Origin: Acidovorax radicis
Lineage (GTDB): Bacteria > Pseudomonadota > Gammaproteobacteria > Burkholderiales > Burkholderiaceae_C
DNA length: 64,000 nucleotides
Reading direction: 5' to 3'
NCBI RefSeq assembly: GCF_020510705.1
Contig: NZ_CP075184.1
Span: forward strand, 4,030,001 to 4,094,000
Below are positions 8,133 through 16,351 of this stretch, piece after piece (within the stretch, counting starts at the first letter, position 1; each line of letters begins with the position of its first letter). The notes beneath the pieces were generated by a model, which was given only the letters and a program-made list of their open reading frames with translations, was not told where the DNA came from and did no database searches. The position numbers and the translations under genes are program-made.

Positions 8133-8936
8133 TCAGGACGATGTCGAAGAGGACGCGGAGTCCTCTTCGGCATCTGGTGCCTGGGTATGTTTGATAAAAA
8201 TCTGCGCCGCCCATATGCCCACTTCATACAGCAGGCACATAGGGATCGCCAGCGACAGCTGCGACACCACATCGGGCGGCGTCACGATGGCTGCGGCCAC
8301 AAAAGCGAGCACGATGAAATAGCCGCGAAACTCGCGCAGCTTTTGCACACTGACGATGCCCATGCGGGCCAACACCACCACCGCAATCGGCACCTCGAAC
8401 GCCAGGCCAAAAGCCAGGAACATGGACAGTACGAAGCTCAGATACGCCTCGATGTCTGGCGCCGCCGTGATGCTCTTGGGTGCAAAACTCTGGATGAAAG
8501 CGAACACCTGGCCAAACACCAAGAAGTAACAAAACGCCACGCCCACAAAAAACAGCAGCGTGCTCGAAACCACCAGCGGCAACACCAGTTTTTTCTCATG
8601 CGAGTACAGGCCCGGCGCCACGAACGCCCAGACCTGCCACAGCACAACCGGCAGAGCCACCAGGAAGGCCGCCAGGAGCAGAATCTTGAGTGGCACCATA
8701 AAAGGCGAGATAACCGATGTGGCGATCAGCGTGGCCCCTTTGGGCAGATGCGCCACCAGCGGGGCCGCCAGAAAATCGTACAAGGCACCAGGGCCCGGAA
8801 AGAAGAACAGGATCGCTGCCGCGATGCCAATGGCAATGACGGCCTTGATCAGCCGGTCGCGCAGCTCCATCAGGTGCTGCACGAACGGCTGCTCGGTGCC
8901 AGCCAGCTCGTCTTCTTGGGAGGGGGTGTCGGACAT
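8133..8936 (-). CDS. tatC: Sec-independent protein translocase TatC
   Basis: Multispanning receptor of the twin-arginine translocase; binds the RR signal peptide together with TatB. The 267-residue protein has six hydrophobic segments and family landmarks near the N-terminus (EQPFVQHLMELRDRL) and FVAPGLYSHEKK plus FGLAFEVPIAVVVLARMGIV. The C-terminal tail is acidic and serine-rich. It ends the tatA-tatB-tatC operon. Rieske (petA) and MsrP in this window both carry Tat-type signals and are probable clients. Confidence 0.95.
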   Translation of the reverse strand: MSDTPSQEDELAGTEQPFVQHLMELRDRLIKAVIAIGIAAAILFFFPGPGALYDFLAAPLVAHLPKGATLIATSVISPFMVPLKILLLAAFLVALPVVLWQVWAFVAPGLYSHEKKLVLPLVVSSTLLFFVGVAFCYFLVFGQVFAFIQSFAPKSITAAPDIEAYLSFVLSMFLAFGLAFEVPIAVVVLARMGIVSVQKLREFRGYFIVLAFVAAAIVTPPDVVSQLSLAIPMCLLYEVGIWAAQIFIKHTQAPDAEEDSASSSTSS

Positions 8937-8994
8937 GGTGGATTTTCAGGGGCGTGCGAAACGCCCATTCAGTGCGCGAGGCACAGGATGCAGA

Positions 8995-9459
8995 TCAGTG
9001 GAATTTTTGGGGACGGTAGCGCGCCACACGGGCCGCGCCCGACTGTGCCTTGGTGCGCACGCCATTTTTGGCCTTGTACCACTGGGGCATCGCACCGCGC
9101 TTGAGACGCCAGTTCTTGCCAGGGTGCTTGTAGGCGGGCACCACGGTGGACGGCTCAAACGACGACGCTGCGTTGGCGGTGCCAGTCGCGTCGGCCCAGT
9201 CTTTCTCGAACTCGCTGGCGCTGGTCTGGATGGAATTTTGCACATCGCGTGCAGCGGTCTCCACCGTGTCCTTCATCTTCTTGAGTTCGTCAAGTTCCAT
9301 GGACCGGTTGACCTCCGACTTCACGTCGGCCACATACCGCTGTGCCTTGCCCAGCAAGGTGCCCACGGTGCGCGCCACACGCGGCAGCTTCTCCGGGCCA
9401 ATGACGATGAGCGCCACGGCGCCAATCAGCGCCATCTTGGACAGACCAATATCAATCAT
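8995..9459 (-). CDS. tatB: Sec-independent protein translocase TatB
   Basis: Single-span partner of TatC. The 154-residue protein has an N-terminal membrane helix with the conserved VIGPEKLPR hinge, followed by an amphipathic helix ([16 protein letters not shown]) and a long charged helical region. The C-terminal tail is basic and of low conservation. It is separated from tatA by 40 bases and from tatC by 58 bases. The EK-LP hinge and length distinguish it from TatA. Confidence 0.93.
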   Translation of the reverse strand: MIDIGLSKMALIGAVALIVIGPEKLPRVARTVGTLLGKAQRYVADVKSEVNRSMELDELKKMKDTVETAARDVQNSIQTSASEFEKDWADATGTANAASSFEPSTVVPAYKHPGKNWRLKRGAMPQWYKAKNGVRTKAQSGAARVARYRPQKFH

Positions 9460-9499
9460 GGATCAAGCGCCAATGCGGGGACAGGCCACCACCGCCAGC

Positions 9500-9736
9500 T
9501 CAGCTTTTTTGCTTGGCTTCGACATCGATGGTGGTCTTGTCGGTGGCCGGGTTGTTGGCCACCTGGCCAGCAGGTGGCGTGGCAGGGGCGTCGGCTGAGC
9601 CATCGCGCATGCCGTCCTTGAAGCCCTTGACGGCGCCCCCCAAATCAGAGCCCATGTTCTTGAGCTTCTTGGTACCAAACACCATGACCACAATCAGCAG
9701 CACGATCAGCCAGTGCCAGATGGAAAAAGAGCCCAT
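9500..9736 (-). CDS. tatA: Sec-independent protein translocase TatA
   Basis: Pore-forming subunit of the Tat system, 78 residues. It starts [21 protein letters not shown], followed by the [18 protein letters not shown] amphipathic helix, as in typical TatA, and an acidic/proline tail. Start is ATG 9736 after an AGGAG-like sequence; an in-frame start eight codons earlier is less likely. First gene of tatABC and downstream of the HIT-family gene, in line with the common hisIE-HIT-tatABC order of Burkholderiales. Confidence 0.94.
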   Translation of the reverse strand: MGSFSIWHWLIVLLIVVMVFGTKKLKNMGSDLGGAVKGFKDGMRDGSADAPATPPAGQVANNPATDKTTIDVEAKQKS

Positions 9737-9842
9737 GAGATATCTCCTAACGAATTGCAATCATTTTAGACGGGGGCGATGACAGGATTTCGCCACTGCA
9801 GCATCGCCACAAGGAACGCGCCGCCGACACCGTCAGCCTGGT

Positions 9843-10199
9843 TCAGCCTTTGAGCCATGGGCGCGGACCGCCCATCACATGCAGATGAAGATGGTGGATT
9901 TCCTGCCCACCTTCAAGCCCCGTGTTTACCACGACGCGAAAACCACCGTCCGGATACGGATTGCAGCCCTGCTCCAGTGCCAGTTTTGGCGCCAGCGCCA
10001 TCATGCGCCCAAGTATTCCTGCGTCAGCTGCGGTGACCTGCGCCATCGAAGGGATATGCCGCTTGGGGACCATCAGGAAGTGGACCGGCGCCCACGGTTT
10101 GATGTCGTGAAAGACGAAGACTTCTTCATCTTCATAGATTTTCTTCGACGGGATCTGACCCGCGGTGATTTTGCAGAAAAGGCAGTTCGGATCGTGCAT
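9843..10199 (-). CDS. HIT-family nucleotide-binding protein (HinT-like)
   Basis: Histidine-triad purine nucleoside phosphoramidase-like protein of 118 residues. The active-site motif HLHLHV is at residues 103-108, and CLFCKI near the N-terminus with FHDIKPWAPVHFLMVPKRHI matches the HinT branch. Start is ATG 10199, which begins the conserved MHDPNCLFCK; the frame continues upstream into the patatin gene. It sits between the patatin-like gene and tatA on the same strand, the usual place next to the his and tat genes. Confidence 0.92.
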   Translation of the reverse strand: MHDPNCLFCKITAGQIPSKKIYEDEEVFVFHDIKPWAPVHFLMVPKRHIPSMAQVTAADAGILGRMMALAPKLALEQGCNPYPDGGFRVVVNTGLEGGQEIHHLHLHVMGGPRPWLKG

Positions 10200-10251
10200 T
10201 GTGGGCAAAGGGAATACAGGTTCGTACACGGCTTTTGACGGACTCGGGGGC

Positions 10252-11289
10252 TCAGGCATTGTCGGCGATTTTGATCGTAGGGCGCACGCCCACATCCTTG
10301 TGGTGCACGTGAATCCACGCTTGCCCGGCCACACGGCCCAGTTCAAACAGTTGGCGTACAAAGGCCAGATCCGCGCGCAACTTGCTGTCGGAGCCAAACG
10401 GGGCGAGCACCGAACCGCCGTCGATGCGATGCATGCGCACGCTCTTGTAGCGACGCGCGTCCAACTTGCCTTCGGCGAGCAGACGGCGCACAAATTCGAT
10501 GGCGCGCAACTCGGCCAGCAGGCTCGCGTTGAACGTGACCTCGTTCATGCGGTCCATGATTTCAGAAGCGGTAGTGGGCACGCCCTGGTGATCAATGGGG
10601 TTGATCTGCACCAGCAAAATGTCGGCGGTTTCGGTCAGATAGAGAAGCGGATGCAGCGCGGGGTTGCCTGAGTAGCCACCATCCCAATAGGGCTCGCCCT
10701 CAATCTCCACGGCCTTGAACATCATGGGCAGGCAGGCCGATGCCATCACGGCGTCGGCGCTCAGGCGGGGGCCAGAAAAAATTTCGCCACGGCCCGTACG
10801 CACATTGGTGGCACACACAAAGACCTTGGGGCCGGCCACGCGCGCGCGGGTGGCGCACAGCAGGCTGAAATCCACCTCGCGCTCCAGCAGCTTGCGCAAG
10901 GGATTGAATCCCAGCGGGTTGATCTGGGAGGGCGAGAACCACTGCGACATCATGCCCATCAGGGGGTTGGCTGCCGACAGCGGCGTGCCCCAGGTCAGGC
11001 TACCCAGCGCACCCACCCCTTCCCACAGGCGCGCGAGCGACTCACGGGCGAGCGCGCAGCCCGCTTGGTGGGCTTCTTCGGGGTCTTTGTAGGTTTGGGC
11101 CGCCTGGGCAAAACCATGCGCCAACGCCACTGCGTTCATGGCGCCGGCACTGGTGCCGCTGACCCCATCGAGCTGCCACCGCCCGTCTTCGAGCAGTGCG
11201 TCCAGCACGCCCCAGGTAAGCGCCCCGTGGGATCCCCCGCCCTGCAACGCCAGGTTCAGGCGCACGCGGGGCACGCCCACGTCAGTCAT
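10252..11289 (-). CDS. patatin-like phospholipase family protein
   Basis: Putative Ser/Asp-dyad acyl hydrolase acting on membrane lipids. The 345-residue protein has the oxyanion motif QGGGSHG (16-22), the nucleophile elbow GTSAG with Ser47, and the dyad aspartate in WDGGYSGN (Asp203). No signal peptide or secretion-channel domain is visible, so it is probably cytoplasmic, unlike ExoU-type or PlpD-type relatives. Its start overlaps the end of the upstream membrane-protein gene by eight bases, so it is cotranscribed with the hisE end of the cluster. The substrate is unknown. Confidence 0.88.
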   Translation of the reverse strand: MTDVGVPRVRLNLALQGGGSHGALTWGVLDALLEDGRWQLDGVSGTSAGAMNAVALAHGFAQAAQTYKDPEEAHQAGCALARESLARLWEGVGALGSLTWGTPLSAANPLMGMMSQWFSPSQINPLGFNPLRKLLEREVDFSLLCATRARVAGPKVFVCATNVRTGRGEIFSGPRLSADAVMASACLPMMFKAVEIEGEPYWDGGYSGNPALHPLLYLTETADILLVQINPIDHQGVPTTASEIMDRMNEVTFNASLLAELRAIEFVRRLLAEGKLDARRYKSVRMHRIDGGSVLAPFGSDSKLRADLAFVRQLFELGRVAGQAWIHVHHKDVGVRPTIKIADNA

Positions 11290-11668
11290 CGACCGCCTGG
11301 CTTTTGCTCATTGCAACCATGCCGCGCACGATGCGGTACAGGAACCAGATGGAGATCAGAATCCACGCGGGGTTGAAGAGGAACAAGCCCAGCAGCCAAA
11401 ACGGCGCTGTGACGATGTACAGCACGCCCGCCCAGATTACTGTGCGAATACGCCACGAAAAATGTTTGGACTGCCAAGTCCCCTCGGCATCGCCACGTTT
11501 GACCAGATCGATCACCAGCGCAATGACCAACAGCAGCGCACTGGCTTGCGCACCCGGCAGCACCGCCCCAACGGCCACGATCAGGTGCAGGATGTAGCTG
11601 ACCCAGCCTATCGACTTGAGGTCTTGCGCCTTCTGCTCCCGGGTTTGCACGTCGATGATGTCGCTCAT
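11282..11668 (-). CDS. small integral membrane protein (DUF4870-like)
   Basis: 128 residues with three to four hydrophobic segments ([63 protein letters not shown]). The layout resembles DUF4870/Tic20-like small membrane proteins. It overlaps hisE by 4 bases and the patatin gene by 8 bases, so translation is coupled. In Burkholderiales a protein of this kind commonly follows hisE; its role is not known. Confidence 0.75.
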   Translation of the reverse strand: MSDIIDVQTREQKAQDLKSIGWVSYILHLIVAVGAVLPGAQASALLLVIALVIDLVKRGDAEGTWQSKHFSWRIRTVIWAGVLYIVTAPFWLLGLFLFNPAWILISIWFLYRIVRGMVAMSKSQAVDD

Positions 11669-12045
11669 GAAGCCCCCTCGTCGGTGGAACGCGCAACGGC
11701 CTTGCGCAAGGCTTTTTCTTCAATGCCGCTGGTGCCCTCGCGGCGCTCGAGCTCGGTCAACACGTCGGCGGGCGTAAGGCCATAGTGGGCCAGGGCCACC
11801 ATCGAGTGAAACCACAGATCGGCCACTTCGTAGACGATCTTCGATTTGTCGGCGCCGTGGTCCACGTCCTTGGCGGCCATGACGACCTCGGTGGCTTCTT
11901 CACCAATTTTTTTCAAGAAAGCGTCCGGCCCCTTGTGCAGCAGGCGCGTGACGTAGCTCTTTTCGGGATCGCCACCATTGGCGGGCTTGCGGCTTTCGAT
12001 GACGGCGGCCAGGCGGGCGAGGGAATCGTTGGAACTCATAGACAT
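11665..12045 (-). CDS. hisE: phosphoribosyl-ATP diphosphatase
   Basis: Second step of histidine biosynthesis: removes pyrophosphate from phosphoribosyl-ATP. The 126-residue protein shows the all-helical MazG-like fold signature [15 protein letters not shown] and [15 protein letters not shown], whose Glu/Asp residues bind Mg2+. It is separate from hisI here, as usual in betaproteobacteria, rather than fused as in enterobacteria. Its ATG shares one base with the hisI stop codon, so the two are translationally coupled. Confidence 0.95.
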   Translation of the reverse strand: MSMSSNDSLARLAAVIESRKPANGGDPEKSYVTRLLHKGPDAFLKKIGEEATEVVMAAKDVDHGADKSKIVYEVADLWFHSMVALAHYGLTPADVLTELERREGTSGIEEKALRKAVARSTDEGAS

Positions 12046-12443
12046 TACTTGTAGATGGAACCGGGGTCTTTCAAGACCGGATCAACCGGTTGCCACACGC
12101 CATCACGCAGCACGCTGAAGAAGCAGCTGTGGCGCCCGGTGTGGCAGGCAATGCCGGGCTCGTGGCCGAGTTGGGTGACTTTGAGCAACACCACGTCGTT
12201 GTCGCAGTCCAGGCGGATTTCATGCACCGTCTGCATGTGGCCCGACTCTTCGCCCTTGAACCACAGTTTCTTGCGCGAGCGGCTGAAGTACACAGCGCGG
12301 CCGAGCTCTGCGGTTTGCGCGAGGGCCTCACGGTTCATCCACGCAAACATCAGCACGTCGCCCGTGCCCTGCTCTTGCGCAATCACGGGCACCAGGCCCT
12401 GCGCATCCCATTTCACTTCGTTGAGCCAGTTCATGGGCGGCAT
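12045..12443 (-). CDS. hisI: phosphoribosyl-AMP cyclohydrolase
   Basis: Third step of histidine biosynthesis: opens the adenine ring of phosphoribosyl-AMP. The 132-residue protein carries the zinc and Mg-binding signatures [13 protein letters not shown] and [13 protein letters not shown] and the FAWMNREAL segment. Gap to hisF upstream is 112 bases and contains repeat copy 3, so this part of the operon is not tightly packed. Confidence 0.95.
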   Translation of the reverse strand: MPPMNWLNEVKWDAQGLVPVIAQEQGTGDVLMFAWMNREALAQTAELGRAVYFSRSRKKLWFKGEESGHMQTVHEIRLDCDNDVVLLKVTQLGHEPGIACHTGRHSCFFSVLRDGVWQPVDPVLKDPGSIYK

Positions 12444-12500
12444 TGTCGGTGATTTGAACGACAGCCCAAGTGGTCAGCGCCACCATTTGAAGCCTTTTCG

Positions 12501-12548
12501 GGCAGTAGCGCTTATGGGATAAGCGCTAAAAGCTATAAAATAAATAGC
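12501..12548 (+). repeat. Interspersed hairpin repeat, copy 3
   Basis: TAGCGCTTATGGGATAAGCGCTA, a perfect 10-bp stem, then AAGCTATAAAATAAATAGC. Located inside the his operon in the gap between hisF and hisI. Confidence 0.9.
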
Positions 12549-12555
12549 AAAACAA

Positions 12556-13356
12556 TCACAACCTCACCGGGATACCACGCTCTGCCATGTGCCGCTTGGA
12601 CTGGCCCACGGTGTACTCGCCATAGTGAAAAATGCTGGCGGCCAATACCGCGTCGGCACCGCCGATCTGGATGCCGTCGGCCAGGTGGTCGAGGTTGCCC
12701 ACGCCGCCTGAGGCGATCACGGGCACGCTCACCGCATCGCTCACGGCACGCGTGAGCGCCAGGTCAAAGCCCGCCTTGGTGCCGTCGCGGTCCATGCTGG
12801 TCAGGAGGATCTCGCCCGCGCCGCGCCGCGCCATCTCGGTGGCCCAGGCCACGGCGTCAAGCCCGGTGTTTTTGCGGCCACCATGGCTGTACACGTCCCA
12901 GCCCGGCCCGACGGGTTGGCCGTCGGCCCCGGGGCGCTGCGCATCCGCGTCGGATCGGCGTTTGGCGTCGATGGCGACCACGATGCACTGCGCGCCGTAT
13001 TTCGCGGAGGCTGCGTTGATCACGTCGGGATTGGCGATAGCCGCCGAGTTGAAGCTGGTCTTGTCCGCGCCCGCATTGAGCAGGCGGCGCACGTCTTCCA
13101 CGGTGCGCACGCCCCCGCCTACCGTGAGCGGAATGAACACCTGGCTGGCGACGGCTTCAATGATGGGCAGGATCAGATCGCGCCCATCGCTGGTGGCCGT
13201 GATGTCCAGAAAGGTGAGCTCGTCGGCGCCCTGGGCGTTGTAGCGCGCGGCGATCTCGACAGGGTCGCCTGCGTCGCGCAGTTCGACGAAGTTGACGCCC
13301 TTGACGACCCGGCCACCAGTGACGTCAAGACAGGGGATGATGCGTTTGGCAAGCAT
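12556..13356 (-). CDS. hisF: imidazole glycerol phosphate synthase cyclase subunit
   Basis: Uses ammonia from HisH to convert PRFAR to imidazole glycerol phosphate and AICAR. The 266-residue beta-barrel protein starts [20 protein letters not shown] (catalytic Asp11) and has [13 protein letters not shown] near the second catalytic Asp and [14 protein letters not shown]. It is about ten residues longer than typical HisF because of a polar loop around residues 130-150 ([18 protein letters not shown]). It is separated from hisA by the galE/exopolysaccharide island, which is unusual since hisA-hisF are normally adjacent. Confidence 0.95.
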   Translation of the reverse strand: MLAKRIIPCLDVTGGRVVKGVNFVELRDAGDPVEIAARYNAQGADELTFLDITATSDGRDLILPIIEAVASQVFIPLTVGGGVRTVEDVRRLLNAGADKTSFNSAAIANPDVINAASAKYGAQCIVVAIDAKRRSDADAQRPGADGQPVGPGWDVYSHGGRKNTGLDAVAWATEMARRGAGEILLTSMDRDGTKAGFDLALTRAVSDAVSVPVIASGGVGNLDHLADGIQIGGADAVLAASIFHYGEYTVGQSKRHMAERGIPVRL

Positions 13357-13387
13357 GGCGCGTGAATGGTATGAAGTAAGAGGGAAA

Positions 13388-13417
13388 AAATGGCAAAAAG
13401 CGGTGGAATTCCACCGC
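13388..13417 (-). terminator. Terminator after galE
   Basis: Perfect 18-bp palindrome GCGGTGGAATTCCACCGC at 13400-13417, followed on the minus strand by TTTTTGCCATTTTTT. It lies between the galE stop codon and the hisF start codon and would limit readthrough from the island into hisF, so hisF probably has its own promoter. Confidence 0.65.
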
Positions 13418-13584
13418 GCGTTGACTTGGTTGATGTGAGTATCTCGCTGCAGAGCGTTCTACCGGGTGGCACGGCCGACGCAACCTGGGAGGCCAAGAAA
13501 AACAAACACACCGCTTTTGCGACACCGATTGTCCACTGCCTCGCGGGCTACCCACACGCCTGTCGGTGTGGCGCCTGCGAGGCC

Positions 13585-14598
13585 TCACCCTTGCAGGCTT
13601 GCGGCCACACCACTTTGCCAGCGCCAGGCATCCTCGCACATGCGTTCCAGACCATGGTGGGCATGCCAGCCCAGCAGCCGCCCGGCCAGGGCGGGGTCGG
13701 CCCAGCACTGGGCCACGTCGCCAGGGCGGCGCTCCACCACCTGGTAAGGCACCGAGCGGCCGCTGGCCCGCTCAAACGCCCGCACCATCTCCAGCACAGA
13801 CACTGGCTTGCCAGTGCCCAGATTCACCGTCAGCCCCCCCGTGTGGCTGCGCAGATAACGCAACGCCGCCACATGGCCTTCTGCCAGGTCACAGACGTGG
13901 ATGTAGTCACGCACGCCCGTGCCGTCGGGCGTGGGGTAGTCGCCCCCGTACACGCTCAGGCGCTCGCGGGCGCCCACCGCCACCTGCGCCACATACGGCA
14001 GCAGGTTGTTGGGCACATCCCTGGGGTCTTCGCCGATCCAGCCGCTTTCGTGCGCACCGACAGGGTTGAAATAACGCAGCCGCGCGATATGCCACTGGCC
14101 GGGCTCGGCGGTGTCCACATCGGCAAGCACCTGCTCCATCATGAGCTTGCTGGCGCCATAGGGGTTCTGCGCAGAAACCGGCGCTTCCTCGCGAATGGGC
14201 ACAGAAGCCGGTTCGCCATATACCGTTGCGGACGAGGAAAACACCATGGTGCGCACGTTGGCCGCCTGCATCGCACGCAGCACATTCACCGTACCCGCCA
14301 CATTGTTGTCGTAATAACGCAGAGGCTCACGCACTGACTCGCCTACGGCTTTGAGCCCTGCAAAGTGGATCACCGCATCAATGGGATGCTGCTCCAGCAC
14401 CCGCTGGAGCAATCCAGCGTCGCGTATATCGCCTTCGACAAAGGGAACGGGGGCGCCGGTGATGCGCTGCACACGCTCAAGCACCGAGCGGCGGCTATTG
14501 CAAAGATTGTCCAGCACCAGGAACGGCATGCCTGCCGCTGCCAGCGCTACGCAGGTGTGAGAGCCAATGAAGCCGGCGCCGCCGGTGACAAGAATCAC
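13585..14598 (-). CDS. galE: UDP-glucose 4-epimerase
   Basis: Interconverts UDP-glucose and UDP-galactose (some homologues also the N-acetyl forms), feeding surface polysaccharide synthesis. The 337-residue short-chain dehydrogenase-like protein has the NAD motif VTGGAGFIGSHT, DIRD, the catalytic SSATVYG and Y-x3-K (YGASKLMMEQ), and NLGTGKPVSVLEM. I place the start at GTG 14598, preceded by GAGGAG; an upstream extension of 37 codons shows no conservation. It is divergent from the exopolysaccharide operon and separated from hisF by a terminator; a sugar-nucleotide role for that operon is likely but inferred. Confidence 0.93.
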   Translation of the reverse strand: MILVTGGAGFIGSHTCVALAAAGMPFLVLDNLCNSRRSVLERVQRITGAPVPFVEGDIRDAGLLQRVLEQHPIDAVIHFAGLKAVGESVREPLRYYDNNVAGTVNVLRAMQAANVRTMVFSSSATVYGEPASVPIREEAPVSAQNPYGASKLMMEQVLADVDTAEPGQWHIARLRYFNPVGAHESGWIGEDPRDVPNNLLPYVAQVAVGARERLSVYGGDYPTPDGTGVRDYIHVCDLAEGHVAALRYLRSHTGGLTVNLGTGKPVSVLEMVRAFERASGRSVPYQVVERRPGDVAQCWADPALAGRLLGWHAHHGLERMCEDAWRWQSGVAASLQG

Positions 14599-14946
14599 GA
14601 AATGGGTCTCCTCAAAATGATAAGTACGGCTGTACGGCTGTACGGCTGTACGGCGGCAGACAGGCGCCGGGGCCTGGGCCCTGCACCACTTCTTCCCGCC
14701 TACGGCCACCTATGTCCGCTGCCCCATACACCTGGCCCCCGGATCGGTTCGAAAGGGGCCCATTGTTATGATGCGCGCCATTGATTTTGCCTAAAGCCAA
14801 TACCGTTCGCGGTGCGGAAAATAGCATGTCTGCATTGCCTCCTGCGGCGCAGCGCCTTCCCATTCAGTGGGGTCGCCCCATTTTCACCGTCGCCAAGGCA
14901 ACGCCACCATGTCAGCCCTCTTAACGCGTCACGCACCGATATTCCC
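14599..14946. other. Divergent intergenic region, galE and polysaccharide operon
   Basis: About 350 bases between the chosen start codons. It holds the 8-bp tandem repeat at 14625-14656 and a TATGAT box at 14767-14772 that could be a -10 element for the plus-strand operon, with no convincing -35. The plus-strand frame is open from a GTG at 14812, so part of this stretch may be coding if that start is used. Confidence 0.4.
14625..14656. repeat. 8-bp tandem repeat (TACGGCTG x4)
   Basis: Three exact copies of TACGGCTG followed by TACGGCGG, 27 bases upstream of the galE GTG. Copy-number change by slippage could alter the spacing of galE promoter elements; that is inference. Confidence 0.85.
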
Positions 14947-16347
14947 GTGTCCACCCTGACTTCCCCCTCCGATTTCGCCTCGCCCGCTGCGCAAATGGTA
15001 GTGCTGCGCCCCACCGGCACACCCTCCCATGCGGAGCCGGATTCCTTGGTATTCGCCTCATGGGACGCGTACACAGCGTCTGGAGCGTCGCCGCTGGGGT
15101 TTTATCTGGACGGGTGGAGCGCGCAAATAGCGGATGCGATGATCGTCCAGATTCGCCGAAGCGTCTGGTGGGACCGTCCGGTGCTGGTGCCCCCCGGGAT
15201 GGACGAAGCGCCCTTATTGGTCGATGGGATCGCCCCGTACCCCGATGCGGTGGCGATCAGCGAGCGCTCACTGGCCGTGCGCCGCAGCCTCAGACTGCGT
15301 ACGGAAGACATGCGCCTTGACGAGCGCGTGCTCTATTTCCTGTATCTCCGGGACAATGCCGAACTGCAGCCACTGTGCGAACGCAGCAATGCCACGCTCT
15401 ATCGCTACCCCACGGTGGATGCCCTGGCGCAGCAGGGCGAAGACGCCGCCAACTGCCTGGTCACACTGGTGCGGCGCAAGCTCCTCGAGCCGACCACCCT
15501 GATCGACCGAACCCGGCATTGCCGTGTGTGCGGTTGTGCGCACATCCACTACATCGACATCTGCCCCCATTGCTCGAGCCTGCACATCCGCAAGGAGCCT
15601 TCGCTGCATTGCTTTGCGTGCGGCCACATCGCGCCCGCAAACGACTTCAACAACGATGGCGCGCTCACCTGCCCCCAGTGCAATGCTGCACTGCGTCACA
15701 TCGGCGTGGACTATGACCGGCCGCTCACGCAATACGCTTGTGGCAGTTGCCACCATGTCTTTGTAGAAACCTCGGTGCAGGCAAGGTGCCTGGACTGCCA
15801 TGCCACATCCGATCCCAGTGCATTGGATGTGCGTGAAATCGCCGCGTTGCGGTTGAGCGCACATGGCCGCACAGCCTTGCGCGCCGGGCAGATCCATGAA
15901 TCGTTCGCTGCACTCGACACTGCCAACTACGTGGAGCCTTACCATTTTCGCCGCATGCTCGACTGGGCATTGGTCACCAGCACGCGGCATGCCGAAATGC
16001 AGTTCGGCCTGATGCTGGTGGAGTTCCTCAACGCCACTGATCTCATCGAAAAACGCGGCGCAGCGCGGGTATTTTTGCTGCTGGATGAATTTGCACGCCG
16101 CCTGCACGAACTGCTGCGCACGTCAGACATCACCACGCGCACACAGGAAGACAAGCTCTGGCTCTTTCTGCCGTTCTCGGCACCCGAAGGGCTGGCCCAG
16201 CGGCTTCGCAGCGCCCTGGCAGACCAGGCCTCCTCGAACGCCGGCCCCTCACTGATCGCCCGCATACGCCACGTCCAGATCCCGAAAGATTTACGTCCCG
16301 GCGACCAGGCCGACACCTTGATGACACGCTTGCAAGAGCAGGCCTGA
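14947..16347 (+). CDS. zinc-ribbon (TackOD1-like) protein with degenerate GGDEF domain
   Basis: First gene of the polysaccharide operon, about 466 residues from the GTG used here; GTG 14812 or ATG 14995 are also possible starts and none has a clear ribosome-binding site. The N-terminal third is globular with no clear match. The middle (about residues 192-284) holds six Cys-x2-Cys knuckles (CRVC, CPHC, CFAC, CPQC, CGSC, CLDC), enough for three zinc ribbons; I associate this pattern with the TackOD1 output domain. The C-terminal part (about 340-430) follows the diguanylate cyclase fold, with TQEDK in place of GGDEF, so it should not make c-di-GMP but could bind a nucleotide or act as a scaffold. 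Ends four bases before the glycosyltransferase gene. Regulator role is inferred. Confidence 0.7.
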   Translation: MSTLTSPSDFASPAAQMVVLRPTGTPSHAEPDSLVFASWDAYTASGASPLGFYLDGWSAQIADAMIVQIRRSVWWDRPVLVPPGMDEAPLLVDGIAPYPDAVAISERSLAVRRSLRLRTEDMRLDERVLYFLYLRDNAELQPLCERSNATLYRYPTVDALAQQGEDAANCLVTLVRRKLLEPTTLIDRTRHCRVCGCAHIHYIDICPHCSSLHIRKEPSLHCFACGHIAPANDFNNDGALTCPQCNAALRHIGVDYDRPLTQYACGSCHHVFVETSVQARCLDCHATSDPSALDVREIAALRLSAHGRTALRAGQIHESFAALDTANYVEPYHFRRMLDWALVTSTRHAEMQFGLMLVEFLNATDLIEKRGAARVFLLLDEFARRLHELLRTSDITTRTQEDKLWLFLPFSAPEGLAQRLRSALADQASSNAGPSLIARIRHVQIPKDLRPGDQADTLMTRLQEQA

Positions 16348-16351
16348 TCGC

